Below the pieces are notes generated by a model that saw only the letters and a program-made list of their open reading frames with translations, ran no database searches and was not told where the DNA came from. From positions 1,612,001 to 1,676,000 of the forward strand of contig NZ_CP033966.1 in assembly GCF_003854895.1 (NCBI RefSeq): a stretch of DNA of 64,000 bases, in the 5' to 3' direction. The DNA is from Pigmentiphaga sp. H8. GTDB lineage: Bacteria; Pseudomonadota; Gammaproteobacteria; Burkholderiales; Burkholderiaceae_B. Positions 33,921 to 41,974 of the stretch are shown piece after piece. The first letter of the stretch is position 1; each line of letters starts with the position of its first letter. Position numbers and translations under genes: made by a program.

Positions 33921-34820
33921 ATGACGCTCAAGCAACTCGAGGCCTTCTACTGGGCAGCCACCTGCGCCAGCTTCGCCATCGCGGCGGAGCGGCTGCATCT
34001 GTCCATTTCCTCGCTGTCCAAGCGCATCAACGAACTCGAACAGTCGCTCGGCGTGGGCCTGTTCGACCGTTCCGGCCACAAGGCGGAACTGAGCGAGGCC
34101 GGGCGCAGGCTGGTTCCCCGGGCGTGGAACCTGTTGCAGGAAGCCGAAGCCGTGCGGCGCTGCGTGGCGGTGGACACCGGCCTGGCCGGCCGCTGCCGGA
34201 TAGGCGTGGGAGAACTGACGGCACTGACCTGGCTGCCCCGGCTGCTGAAGCTCGCCCGGCACGAGCATCCCGACCTGGTGGTCGAGCCCATGGTGGAAGT
34301 GGGTGCGGCGCTGGAGCACGGGCTGGAAAGCGGCCAGCTCGATTGCGCCGTGATCGCGGGCCGCTCGCCCCGGCCGGACATCTGCTCCGAACGGATAGGC
34401 GAGGCCCGCTTCTCGTGGGTGATCGCGTCGGACACCGAGCCCGGTGCGAACGCGATGAGCGACCGCCTGCTGGATGCCTATCCCCTGATCACGCTGGCGC
34501 TGGGCGCCGGCACCACGCGGCTGCTGGACGACTGGCTGAACGACAGCGGACTGGATGTCCGCCAGCGCCTGATCTGCAACAACTGGGGCGCGATCGCCGG
34601 CCTGGTCAGCGAAGGCGTGGGCGTGGGGATGCTGCCCGCCGCCTGGGCCGCCGAGCTGGCCAGGCGCGGCCGCATCCGCGTGCTCAAGAGTTCACCCGCG
34701 CTGGGACCCTTGCCTTATTCGTTCCGCTGGCGGCGGGACGATACGCGGCCGGTGGTGCCCGGCATGCTGGCCATCGCCCGCCAGGCCATCGATTTCTCGG
34801 CGCGGAACCGGCTGCTGTAG
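33921..34820 (+). CDS. LysR-family transcriptional regulator
   Basis: A 299-residue LysR protein. The winged-helix domain is MTLKQLEAFYWAATCASFAI followed by AERLHLSISSLSKRINELEQSLG. The effector domain starts near residue 90 (CRIGVGELTALTWLPRLL) and ends with GAIAGLVSEGVGVGMLP. It is divergent from the seven-gene operon beginning at 33798 and very likely controls it, with the imported compound or an intermediate as inducer. It converges with the Bug gene, stops 8 bases apart. Its function is inferred from position. Confidence 0.92.
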   Translation: MTLKQLEAFYWAATCASFAIAAERLHLSISSLSKRINELEQSLGVGLFDRSGHKAELSEAGRRLVPRAWNLLQEAEAVRRCVAVDTGLAGRCRIGVGELTALTWLPRLLKLARHEHPDLVVEPMVEVGAALEHGLESGQLDCAVIAGRSPRPDICSERIGEARFSWVIASDTEPGANAMSDRLLDAYPLITLALGAGTTRLLDDWLNDSGLDVRQRLICNNWGAIAGLVSEGVGVGMLPAAWAAELARRGRIRVLKSSPALGPLPYSFRWRRDDTRPVVPGMLAIARQAIDFSARNRLL

Positions 34821-34828
34821 GGCGGCGC

Positions 34829-35806
34829 CTAATCGAGCTTGATGTTCGCGTCGCGGACCAGCTTCGCGTTGAGTTTCAAGTCCTTCGCGATCAGCGCGCC
34901 CAGTTGAGACGGGGCGCCGGGGGCGACGTCAAAGCCCATGCCGCCCAGCGTGGTCCGCGTGGAGGAAGCCTCCAGCGACCCATTGATCGCCTGGTTCAGG
35001 TACGCGACCACCGCGGCCGGCGTGCCGGCGGGGGCGAGCACGCCGTACCACGAGTTGGTCTCGAAATCCGGATAGCCCTGTTCGGCGATGGTGGGCAGGT
35101 CGGGCGCCAGCGCGGAGCGCGTCTTGGACGTGACGCCATAGCCGCGCAGCTTGCCGTTGGCCAGGTAGGGCAGCATGTCGGGCAGGTTGTTGATCATCAG
35201 GTCCACCTGTCCGCCCAGGATGTCGGTCAGCGCCGGCACGCCGCCCTTGTAGGGCACGTGCAGGATGTCCACGCCCGCCATCTGCTTGAGCATCTCGCCC
35301 GCCAGGTGGGCCGAGGTGCCCGTGCCGAACGAGGCATAGGTCAGCTTGCCCGGGTGCCGCTTGGCATAGGCGATCAGCTGCGGCAGCGTCTTGGGCTCGA
35401 GCCCGGGCCGGCCCACCAGGATGTTGGCGGTGGCGCCCAGCAGGGCGACCGGCGTGAAGGCGTGCTCGGTGTCGTAGGGCAGCTTGGCGTAAAGCGAGGG
35501 ATTGATGGTGAAGCTGTTTGCCACCGTGACCAGCGTGTAGCCGTCGGGAGCGGACTTCGCCACCTGATCGACGGCGATGACCGTGCCCGCGCCGGGCTTG
35601 TTCTCGATGACCAGGGTCTGGCCGAACCGGCCCTGCATGCCTTGCGCGACGGCGCGCACCACCTGGTCCATGGTGCCGCCCGGCGGGAAGGGCACCAGCC
35701 AGCGCACGGGGCGGGCGGGGTAGGACTGGGCGTGGGCGGGCATCGCGGGCAGCAGCGCGCAGCTTGCCGCGCCGGCCATCGTCTGTAGGGCCTGGCGTCT
35801 ATCCAT
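34829..35806 (-). CDS. Bug/TctC-family periplasmic solute receptor, Tat-like signal
   Basis: A 325-residue protein from the ATG at 35806, which has an AAGGAA ribosome site; a longer frame to 35956 has no support. The signal peptide MDRRQALQTMAGAASCALLP carries a twin arginine, so Tat export is possible. The mature part starts QSYPARPVRWLVPFPPGGTMD. LVIENKPGAGTVIAVDQVA and LHVPYKGGVPALTDILGG are family features. PFPPGGTMD replaces the usual S/T-x-D loop with a methionine, a possible ligand change. It stands alone between LysR and the divergent mpg gene. Confidence 0.92.
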   Translation of the reverse strand: MDRRQALQTMAGAASCALLPAMPAHAQSYPARPVRWLVPFPPGGTMDQVVRAVAQGMQGRFGQTLVIENKPGAGTVIAVDQVAKSAPDGYTLVTVANSFTINPSLYAKLPYDTEHAFTPVALLGATANILVGRPGLEPKTLPQLIAYAKRHPGKLTYASFGTGTSAHLAGEMLKQMAGVDILHVPYKGGVPALTDILGGQVDLMINNLPDMLPYLANGKLRGYGVTSKTRSALAPDLPTIAEQGYPDFETNSWYGVLAPAGTPAAVVAYLNQAINGSLEASSTRTTLGGMGFDVAPGAPSQLGALIAKDLKLNAKLVRDANIKLD

Positions 35807-35954
35807 GAGTGCGGTTCCTTTCGAGCAAGGGAGGATGGGCCCCGCTTCGTGCCGAGATGCACGCGGGTGTTGGCAAAAGTATCGGGAGATCGGCGCCGGG
35901 CGGCAATCGTCCCAGCGGATACACTCTGTTCTCGCTGCGAGAACGGATGTGCCC

Positions 35955-36524
35955 ATGCCTCACCTTGCCCATATCGATTTCCATGCGCCGTCGGCCGAGG
36001 TCGGTCCGCTGCTGATCGGCGTGACCCTGCTGGTGGACGGCGTGGGCGGACGCATCGTGGAGGCCGAGGCCTACGACAGGGAAGATCCCGCCTCGCACAG
36101 CTTCTCGGGGCCGACGCCGCGCAACGCCTCCATGTTCGGCGAACCGGGCCGGGCCTATGTCTACCGGTCGTATGGCATCCACTGGTGCCTGAACCTGGTC
36201 TGCCGCGAATCCGGCCATGGCGCGGGGGTGCTGATACGCGCGCTGGAACCAACCCATGGCCTGGATGTCATGCGCGCGCGGCGCGGCGTGGACGATCCGA
36301 GGCTGCTGTGCTCGGGGCCGGGGCGCGTGGGACAGGCCCTGGGCATCGATCGCGGCTTCGACGGCAAGCGGCTCGATCGCCCGCCGTTCGAGCTGGTGGC
36401 GCGCGAGGGCGAGCCGGACATCGCCATCGGTCCGCGCATCGGCATCTCGAAGGCGCTGGACGTGCCCTGGCGCTTCGGGATGGCCGGCTCGCGCTTCCTG
36501 AGCAAGCCGTTTCCCCGGCGCTGA
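35955..36524 (+). CDS. mpg: 3-methyladenine DNA glycosylase (AAG/Mpg family)
   Basis: A 189-residue enzyme started at the ATG at 35955 (MPHLAHIDFHAPSAEVGPLL). It flips out and removes alkylated or deaminated purines. The family active site is present: GGRIVEAEAYDREDPASHSFSG (in pieces) with Glu38 as the catalytic base and Tyr40 as the intercalation partner. TPRNASMFGEPGRAYVYRSYGIHWCLNLV and SGPGRVGQALGI follow. It is near the short end of the family range. It is divergent from the Bug gene and looks monocistronic. Confidence 0.93.
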   Translation: MPHLAHIDFHAPSAEVGPLLIGVTLLVDGVGGRIVEAEAYDREDPASHSFSGPTPRNASMFGEPGRAYVYRSYGIHWCLNLVCRESGHGAGVLIRALEPTHGLDVMRARRGVDDPRLLCSGPGRVGQALGIDRGFDGKRLDRPPFELVAREGEPDIAIGPRIGISKALDVPWRFGMAGSRFLSKPFPRR

Positions 36525-36655
36525 GCGCCGCGCGCCGCGGCCCATAGAAAAAGCCGAAGGCGGGTTCCCGATTTTCGAATTGTTGCGGGGGGCGAGCGCG
36601 GCCACAATCGCGGTCATCCGGCATCCATGCCCATACCCATAACAGGAGACCCGCC

Positions 36656-37633
36656 ATGCGCGCACGCATTCTTGCCGCGGCGCTGGCTTGCTGCCTCGTT
36701 CCGGCAGCAAGCCAGGCCGCCCCGGCCGATACCTATCCCGACCGTCCGATCCGGCTCGTGGTGCCCTATGCCGCCGGTGGCGGCGTCGACCTGCTGGCCA
36801 GGAAATTCGCCGAGGCGCTGGGCAACCAGGTGGGGCAGAGCGTGTTCGTCGAGAACAAGGTGGGCGCGGGCGGCACGCTGGGCGCGGTGTCGGTCTCGCA
36901 GGCGAAGGCGGACGGCTACACGCTGCTGTTCGGCGGCTCGCCCATGATCACGAACAAGCTGATCAATCCCGCCGTGGGCGTGGACGTGCTGAAGAACCTG
37001 GCGCCCGTGTCGCTGATCAACATGAACCCGTTCGTGCTGGCCGTGGCGGGGACCTCGCCCTATCGGTCGATCCAGGACATCCTGGCGGCCGCCCGCCAGT
37101 CCCCGGGCAAGCTGAACTTCGCCTCGGGCGGCGTGGGCACGGGCTCGCACCTGGCGGGCGCCGCGCTGGCCACGGCCACCGGCATCGACGTGGTCCACGT
37201 GCCTTATCGCGGCTCGGTGGACCTGGTGCCTTCGCTGCTGGGCGGCCAGACGCAGTTCTGCTTCCCCGTGGTGACGGCGGCGCTGCCGCAGGTCGAGTCG
37301 GGCGCCGTGCGCGTGCTGGGCGTGACCTCGGCCAGGCGCCTGCCGATTCTTCCCGGCGTACCGACGCTGAAGGAGGCGCTGGGCAACGACGACACGGTGA
37401 TCGAATCGTGGAACGGCGTCTGGGGGCCGGCGGGCATGCCCGCGGACATCGTGGCCAAGCTGAACCGCTCGATCCACGAGACCTTCAAGCGCGGGGACCT
37501 GAACGCGTTCTTCGACAAGAACGGATCGCCGGTCGAGCTGTCGCCCACGGCAGACGATTTCGCCGACTTCCTCACGAAGGAAACCGCCAAGTTCTCGCGC
37601 ATCGTGCGCGCTTCCAAGATCGTTCAATTCTAG
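36656..37633 (+). CDS. Bug/TctC-family periplasmic solute receptor
   Basis: A 325-residue protein with signal peptide ILAAALACCLVPAASQAAPA and mature start DTYPDRPIRLVVPYAAGGGVDLLA. VFVENKVGAGGTLGAVSVSQAK, VVHVPYRGSVDLVPSLLGG and PTLKEALGNDDTVI follow. It is 15 bases upstream of a CoA-transferase gene on the same strand, so the receptor and the first activating enzyme are probably produced together. That points to a small carboxylic acid that is imported and converted to its CoA ester. No permease gene is adjacent. Confidence 0.93.
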   Translation: MRARILAAALACCLVPAASQAAPADTYPDRPIRLVVPYAAGGGVDLLARKFAEALGNQVGQSVFVENKVGAGGTLGAVSVSQAKADGYTLLFGGSPMITNKLINPAVGVDVLKNLAPVSLINMNPFVLAVAGTSPYRSIQDILAAARQSPGKLNFASGGVGTGSHLAGAALATATGIDVVHVPYRGSVDLVPSLLGGQTQFCFPVVTAALPQVESGAVRVLGVTSARRLPILPGVPTLKEALGNDDTVIESWNGVWGPAGMPADIVAKLNRSIHETFKRGDLNAFFDKNGSPVELSPTADDFADFLTKETAKFSRIVRASKIVQF

Positions 37634-37648
37634 GCGCATGGCCATCCT

Positions 37649-38740
37649 ATGACCCAAGCTTTCCTGCCGCTGGCGGGCGTGCGCGTGCTGGACTTCTCGC
37701 ACGTCATCGCCGGCCCCCTGGCGACCTTCTACCTGGCCCAGATGGGCGCCGACGTCGTCAAGATCGAGAAACCCGCCGGCGGCGACGTGCTGCGCCGGTC
37801 CGAGCGGGGGCCATCGGCCTTTCTGTCGCTCAATGGCGGCAAACGCTGCGTGGCGCTGGACTTTCGCACCGAGGAAGGACGGGCCGAGATCCTGGCGATG
37901 GCGCGCGACGCCGATGTGTTCGTGGACAACTTCCGACCCGGGTCGCTCGAGCGGCACGGGCTCGGCTATGAGGCCATCCGCGCGGTCAATCCACGCATCG
38001 TCTATTGCTCGATCTCCGGCTTCGGGCGGACCGGGCCCTGGGCCGACCGGCCGGCCTACGACCACGTCGTGCAGGCGATGACGGGCATGGCGATGATGGG
38101 CGGTGTCGAAGGCGACGATCCCATCAAGACCGGCTTTCCGGTGGTGGACGCGGCCACGGGCATGCTGGGCGCGCTGGCCATCGTCAGCGCCTTGCACCAG
38201 CGCAATCGCGACGGCCGCAGCATCCTGCTCGACGTGTCCATGGCGGCGGCGTCCATGCAGCTGATGTACAGCTATGCGGTCGAGGCCCTGACCAAGGGCG
38301 TGTCGCCCCGACGGGTCGGTAACCAGGGCTATTCGGGCAGCCCCGCCGCCGATTTCTTCCAGACCCGCGATGGCTGGATCGCGCTGGGCGCCAATACGCC
38401 CGCGCAGTTCGCCCGCCTGCTGGATGTGCTGGAGCTGGGCGAACTGGCCGCCGATCCGGCCTTGTTCGATGGGGCGGCCGAGCCAGGCGAACAGGTGTCC
38501 TTCCTCAGGGCGAAGGACCCCGTGCTGCTCAAGTCGCGCCTGCGGGAACGGATCGCGGGGTGGGAGGCGGTGCGGCTTGAACAGCGGTTGGCCCAGGCCG
38601 GCGTGCCGGCCTCCAAGGTCCGGTCGGTGGCCGAATTCGCCGCCGACGCCGTCGCCAGCGGCGCGCTGGAGCCGGTGGTGCTCAGGGATGGCGAGGACAG
38701 CGCGACGGTGCCGGGACTGGGCTTTCGGGCCTGGGCCTGA
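37649..38740 (+). CDS. CaiB/BaiF (family III) CoA-transferase
   Basis: A 363-residue enzyme of the formyl-CoA/L-carnitine CoA-transferase family. It moves CoA from a donor such as succinyl-CoA to a carboxylic acid. The N-terminal block GVRVLDFSHVIAGPLATFYL and GADVVKIEKPAGGD is typical. The catalytic Asp167 is in GFPVVDAATGMLGALA. At 363 residues it is shorter than carnitine-type members (about 400), like succinate-mesaconate or (R)-benzylsuccinate-type relatives, but the substrate cannot be fixed. It converges on a LysR gene 6 bases away. Confidence 0.91.
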   Translation: MTQAFLPLAGVRVLDFSHVIAGPLATFYLAQMGADVVKIEKPAGGDVLRRSERGPSAFLSLNGGKRCVALDFRTEEGRAEILAMARDADVFVDNFRPGSLERHGLGYEAIRAVNPRIVYCSISGFGRTGPWADRPAYDHVVQAMTGMAMMGGVEGDDPIKTGFPVVDAATGMLGALAIVSALHQRNRDGRSILLDVSMAAASMQLMYSYAVEALTKGVSPRRVGNQGYSGSPAADFFQTRDGWIALGANTPAQFARLLDVLELGELAADPALFDGAAEPGEQVSFLRAKDPVLLKSRLRERIAGWEAVRLEQRLAQAGVPASKVRSVAEFAADAVASGALEPVVLRDGEDSATVPGLGFRAWA

Positions 38741-38746
38741 GCCGGG

Positions 38747-39703
38747 TCAGGCCGCCCGTGCGGCGGCCATCTGCCGGGCCGCCCAGACGACGGCCTGCCG
38801 CAGCGGTTCGACACCGGGCAACTGCATCACGGGTTGGCGCGCCAGGAAGGCCAGCCGGCTGACGGGGATGTCGTCGGCGACGGGCAGGACGTGCACGCGG
38901 CCCATCTCCGCATAATGGCGGACCGGCGACGACGGCGCGAAAGTCAGCATGCGGGTGGCCGCCACGACTTCCAGGTTCGTGTGATAAGGGAAAGACTCGA
39001 TGCGGGGCTCCGGTGGCACCAGGCCGGCTCCCAGGAACACGCGCTCCAGCACCCGCCGGGCCTGGGATGCCTTGGGCGGGACGATCCATTCCTGGTTCGC
39101 CAGATCGCCCAGCCGCAGCGTGGCATGCCGCGCGAGCGGATGGTCCGTCGCGCAGGCGAACAGCCGGCTTTCCTCGTGCAGGGGTTCGATGTGCAGGTCG
39201 GTCAGGTGGCCGCCCTGCACGGGCAGTTCGTCCAGGTGGCAGATCGCGCAATCGATCTCGCTGCGGTCCAGGCCGCCGTACAGCACGTTGATGCCGCCGT
39301 GCGTGATGGCGATGCGGGGCAGGGTACCGGTGGCTTCCATCCGCGCCATGGCCTGCGGCAGCAGCCAGGCGTCGAGCAGCGGCAGGACGCCGACGCGCAC
39401 CAGCGGGGTGCTGCCCCGGACCACGCTTTCCAGCGCCGTGTCGAACGATGCCAGCGCGATGCGCAGTTGCCGCAGCGCCAGATTGCCGGCGTCGGTCAGG
39501 CTGCCCCCGCGCGCGCTGCGTTCGATCAGCGTGGTGCCGAAGACTTCCTCCAGCGTCTGCACCATGCTCGTCACGGTGGGCTGGCTCAGGTGCAGGGCCT
39601 GCGCCACCGCGGCCAGCGAATGGTGCTCGGCCACCAGCTCCAGCAGGCGCAGGTGCTTGATGCGTAGCTGGTCGCTGCGGTTGCGTCGGCTGTCGATGTT
39701 CAC
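38747..39703 (-). CDS. LysR-family transcriptional regulator
   Basis: A 318-residue LysR protein with HTH region KHLRLLELVAEHHSLAAVAQ and ALHLSQPTVTSMVQTLEE. A GbpR/CbpR-like effector domain begins near residue 95 (PLVRVGVLPLLDAWLLPQ). It is the third gene of a leftward group after the GNAT and DUF72 genes. Position also allows control of the Bug-CoA-transferase pair that converges on it, but no shared promoter region exists, so its target is uncertain. Confidence 0.9.
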   Translation of the reverse strand: MNIDSRRNRSDQLRIKHLRLLELVAEHHSLAAVAQALHLSQPTVTSMVQTLEEVFGTTLIERSARGGSLTDAGNLALRQLRIALASFDTALESVVRGSTPLVRVGVLPLLDAWLLPQAMARMEATGTLPRIAITHGGINVLYGGLDRSEIDCAICHLDELPVQGGHLTDLHIEPLHEESRLFACATDHPLARHATLRLGDLANQEWIVPPKASQARRVLERVFLGAGLVPPEPRIESFPYHTNLEVVAATRMLTFAPSSPVRHYAEMGRVHVLPVADDIPVSRLAFLARQPVMQLPGVEPLRQAVVWAARQMAAARAA

Positions 39704-39724
39704 GGCGATGTCTCGTGGAAAGTC

Positions 39725-40525
39725 TCAGGACGCCCGCATGGGCAGCCCCAGCTTGTCCATCAGGGTCTTGGCGTTGCGCGGCGCTTCCACCTTGGCGTCA
39801 TTGTCGAAGTAGCAGTACACGTGGCGTCCGCTGGCACGGCGCTGCGCCTTGCCGTCGATGCGGCGGGCGCCGCGCGGTTCGCCCCCGCGCGCCCAGGCCC
39901 GGATGCGCCGGGCCCAGTCGTCCAGCGCCGTGTCGGTGTAGCCGCTGACGTACAGTTCCCGGTCGCCGTGCAGGCGGATGTAGACGAAGTCGGCGGTGAC
40001 GTCTTCGCGATAGGGCCACTTGCCCGCCGTGTCCGCCACCACCAGCGCCATGCCGTAGTGCCGAAGCATGTCGGTGAAGGCCGGGTCGATGAAACTGTCG
40101 TGGCGGATCTCGATCGCGTGGTGCATGTCGCGCGGCAAGGCCTTGAAGAAGGCTTCGAATCGTGCCGGGTCGAAACGCATGCCGGGCGGGAACTGCCACA
40201 GGATGGGACCCAGCTTGTCCTTGAGTTCGAAGATGCCCGAAGCCAGGAAATTGGCCAGCGGCCGCTCCACTTCCTTGAGGCGCAGGATGTGGGTCATGTA
40301 GCGCGGCGCCTTCACGCTGAACAGGAAGCCCTTGGGCGTGTCGGCATGCCAGCGCGCGTAGCGTTCCGGCGTCTGCAGCGCATAGAACGAACCGTTCAGC
40401 TCTATGGTCGAGAACTCGCGCGACGCGTAGGCCAGCTCCAGCCGCTGCGGCAGGTCGTCCGGATAGAACTTGCCCCGCCAGGGAGGATAGCGCCAGCCGG
40501 AGATGCCCACGCGCATGTCGCCCAT
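39725..40525 (-). CDS. DUF72 (YecE-like) protein
   Basis: A 266-residue TIM-barrel protein of the DUF72 family. Family blocks are VGISGWRYPPWRGKFYPDDLPQ, FSTIELNGSFYALQTPERY, KGFLFSVKAPRYMTH, LGPILWQFPPGMRFD and HVYCYFDNDAKVEAPRNA. Its biochemical function is unknown. The start may be the ATG at 40525 or the one three codons later. It starts 4 bases after the GNAT gene and is followed 21 bases later by LysR, so the three are likely one transcript. Confidence 0.9.
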   Translation of the reverse strand: MGDMRVGISGWRYPPWRGKFYPDDLPQRLELAYASREFSTIELNGSFYALQTPERYARWHADTPKGFLFSVKAPRYMTHILRLKEVERPLANFLASGIFELKDKLGPILWQFPPGMRFDPARFEAFFKALPRDMHHAIEIRHDSFIDPAFTDMLRHYGMALVVADTAGKWPYREDVTADFVYIRLHGDRELYVSGYTDTALDDWARRIRAWARGGEPRGARRIDGKAQRRASGRHVYCYFDNDAKVEAPRNAKTLMDKLGLPMRAS

Positions 40526-40529
40526 GGTT

Positions 40530-41087
40530 TCAAGGACCGCCGGGAAGACTGCGGTCGCCCTGGCCCAGCGGCAACTGCATCATGACGGTATCGACCCAGC
40601 GGCCGTGCTTGAAGCCGACGCTGCGCAGCACGCCGGCGTGCTCGAACCCGACCTTGCGGTGCAGGGCGATGGAGGCGGCGTTGCCGCTGTTGCCGATGAC
40701 GGCCACCATCTGGCGCCACGGCCCGTTCTGGCAGCGCGCGATCAGTTCCCGCATCAGGGCGATCCCGATGCCGCGCCCGCCCGTGCCATCGGCGACGTAG
40801 ACGGAGTTTTCTATGGTGTGGCGGTAAGCCGGACGAGGGCGATAGCTGCCGGCATAGCTGTAGCCGACGACCACCCCGTCCTGTTCGGCCACCAGATAGG
40901 GCAGGCCCTGCCCGAGCACGGCGGCGCGGCGGGCGCGCATGTCTTCCACCGTGGGCGGGACTTCCTCGAAGCTGGCCACCCCGTTCAGGACATGGAAGGC
41001 GTAGATGGCCTGGATGGCAGGCAGGTCGGTATCGCAGGCGTCGCGGACGACGAGCGTGGACGAGGGAAGGGGAGCGGGGCTGGACAT
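40530..41087 (-). CDS. GNAT N-acetyltransferase, phosphinothricin-acetyltransferase-like
   Basis: A 185-residue acetyltransferase. LVVRDACDTDLPAIQAIYAFHVLNGVASFEE (in pieces) is the N-terminal signature of the PAT/Bar/MddA-like subgroup. The acetyl-CoA loop is GTGGRGIGIALMREL, and the C-terminal block is SIALHRKVGFEHAGVLRSVGFKHGRW (in pieces). Relatives acetylate methionine sulfoximine, methionine sulfone or phosphinothricin. It is cytoplasmic and the first gene of a GNAT-DUF72-LysR group. Confidence 0.88.
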   Translation of the reverse strand: MSSPAPLPSSTLVVRDACDTDLPAIQAIYAFHVLNGVASFEEVPPTVEDMRARRAAVLGQGLPYLVAEQDGVVVGYSYAGSYRPRPAYRHTIENSVYVADGTGGRGIGIALMRELIARCQNGPWRQMVAVIGNSGNAASIALHRKVGFEHAGVLRSVGFKHGRWVDTVMMQLPLGQGDRSLPGGP

Positions 41088-41142
41088 GGCGATTCCTGGG
41101 GGCCGGCCGCGGCCGGCAGCAAGCCATTACTTTACCCAAGAA

Positions 41143-41170
41143 CGCCGCCGCCCCGCAGGGGGGGCGGCGG
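41143..41170 (-). terminator. GC-rich hairpin after the OmpA-like lipoprotein gene
   Basis: CCGCCGCCCC (41145-41154) pairs with GGGGCGGCGG (41161-41170) around GCAGGG. Read leftward it is followed by TTCTTGGGTAAAGT, a weak U-rich tail. It shares the CCCCGCAGGGG core with the hairpin at 60254. Confidence 0.55.
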
Positions 41171-41179
41171 AGTCGCCGG

Positions 41180-41824
41180 TCAGTTCTTGGTGGCGTACAG
41201 GTAGATCTCGGTGCGGCGGTTGGCGGCGCGGCCTTCCACCGTGTCGTTGCTGGCGATCGGGTCGTTGGGACCGCGGCCTTCGGTGGTCAGGCGCGCCGAC
41301 GAGACGCCCTTGTTCGCCAGGTAGTTGGCCACCGCCTGCGCGCGGTTCTGCGACAGGGTCTGGTTGAGCGACATCTGGCCGGTGTTGTCGGTATGGCCGA
41401 CGGCCTTGGCGCGCAGCTCGGGGTGCTCGTTCAGGGTCTTGGCGACGCTGTCCAGCACGGGCAGCAGGGCCGGCTTGAGCGCGTAGCTGCCGGTGTCGAA
41501 CGAGACGCTGCTGGGCACGTTGACCTTCAGCGAGCCGTCGTTCTGCTCGGTCATGTCGATGCCCAGGTCCTTGGAGCCGGACTTCTCGACGTCCTGCTTG
41601 ACGGTCTTCCAGTTGTAGCCGACCAGCCCGCCCGCCACGGCGCCCAGGCCGGCGCCGATGGCCGCGCCCTTGGAGTTGCCCAGCAGTGCTCCCAGCCCGG
41701 CTCCCAGGGCGGCGCCGCCGCCGGCGCCGATGGCCGTGTTGGTCTGCTGCTGGTTGGCGCAACCGGCGACGAAGACGCCAAGCGCCGCGACCAGAGCAAT
41801 TTTGGAGAGAGTGTTGGTTTTCAT
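41180..41824 (-). CDS. OmpA-family lipoprotein with glycine-zipper region
   Basis: A 214-residue outer-membrane lipoprotein starting at the ATG at 41824 after a GGAGGTC ribosome site. The lipobox is VFVAGC with Cys22. Residues 31-70 are glycine-zipper repeats (AIGAGGGAALGAGLGALLG and a second copy). Residues 95-214 form an OmpA C-terminal peptidoglycan-binding domain, with TDNTGQMSLNQTLSQNRAQAV and the closing RAANRRTEIYLYA. It tethers the outer membrane to peptidoglycan. The layout is that of YiaD-like proteins. It appears monocistronic with a hairpin after the stop. Confidence 0.92.
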   Translation of the reverse strand: MKTNTLSKIALVAALGVFVAGCANQQQTNTAIGAGGGAALGAGLGALLGNSKGAAIGAGLGAVAGGLVGYNWKTVKQDVEKSGSKDLGIDMTEQNDGSLKVNVPSSVSFDTGSYALKPALLPVLDSVAKTLNEHPELRAKAVGHTDNTGQMSLNQTLSQNRAQAVANYLANKGVSSARLTTEGRGPNDPIASNDTVEGRAANRRTEIYLYATKN

Positions 41825-41974
41825 GTTGACCTCCTGGAGTGGACTGGGCAGGGGCGTCGTTATGTATTCACGACGCTTTAGCCTGGCTGATGTTAGCCCT
41901 TCCATGTGACCGGGAAACGCAACATTTTGTACGTTTTGAGGATGGTTTACGGTTTACATTCCCCGCCGCGGTTC

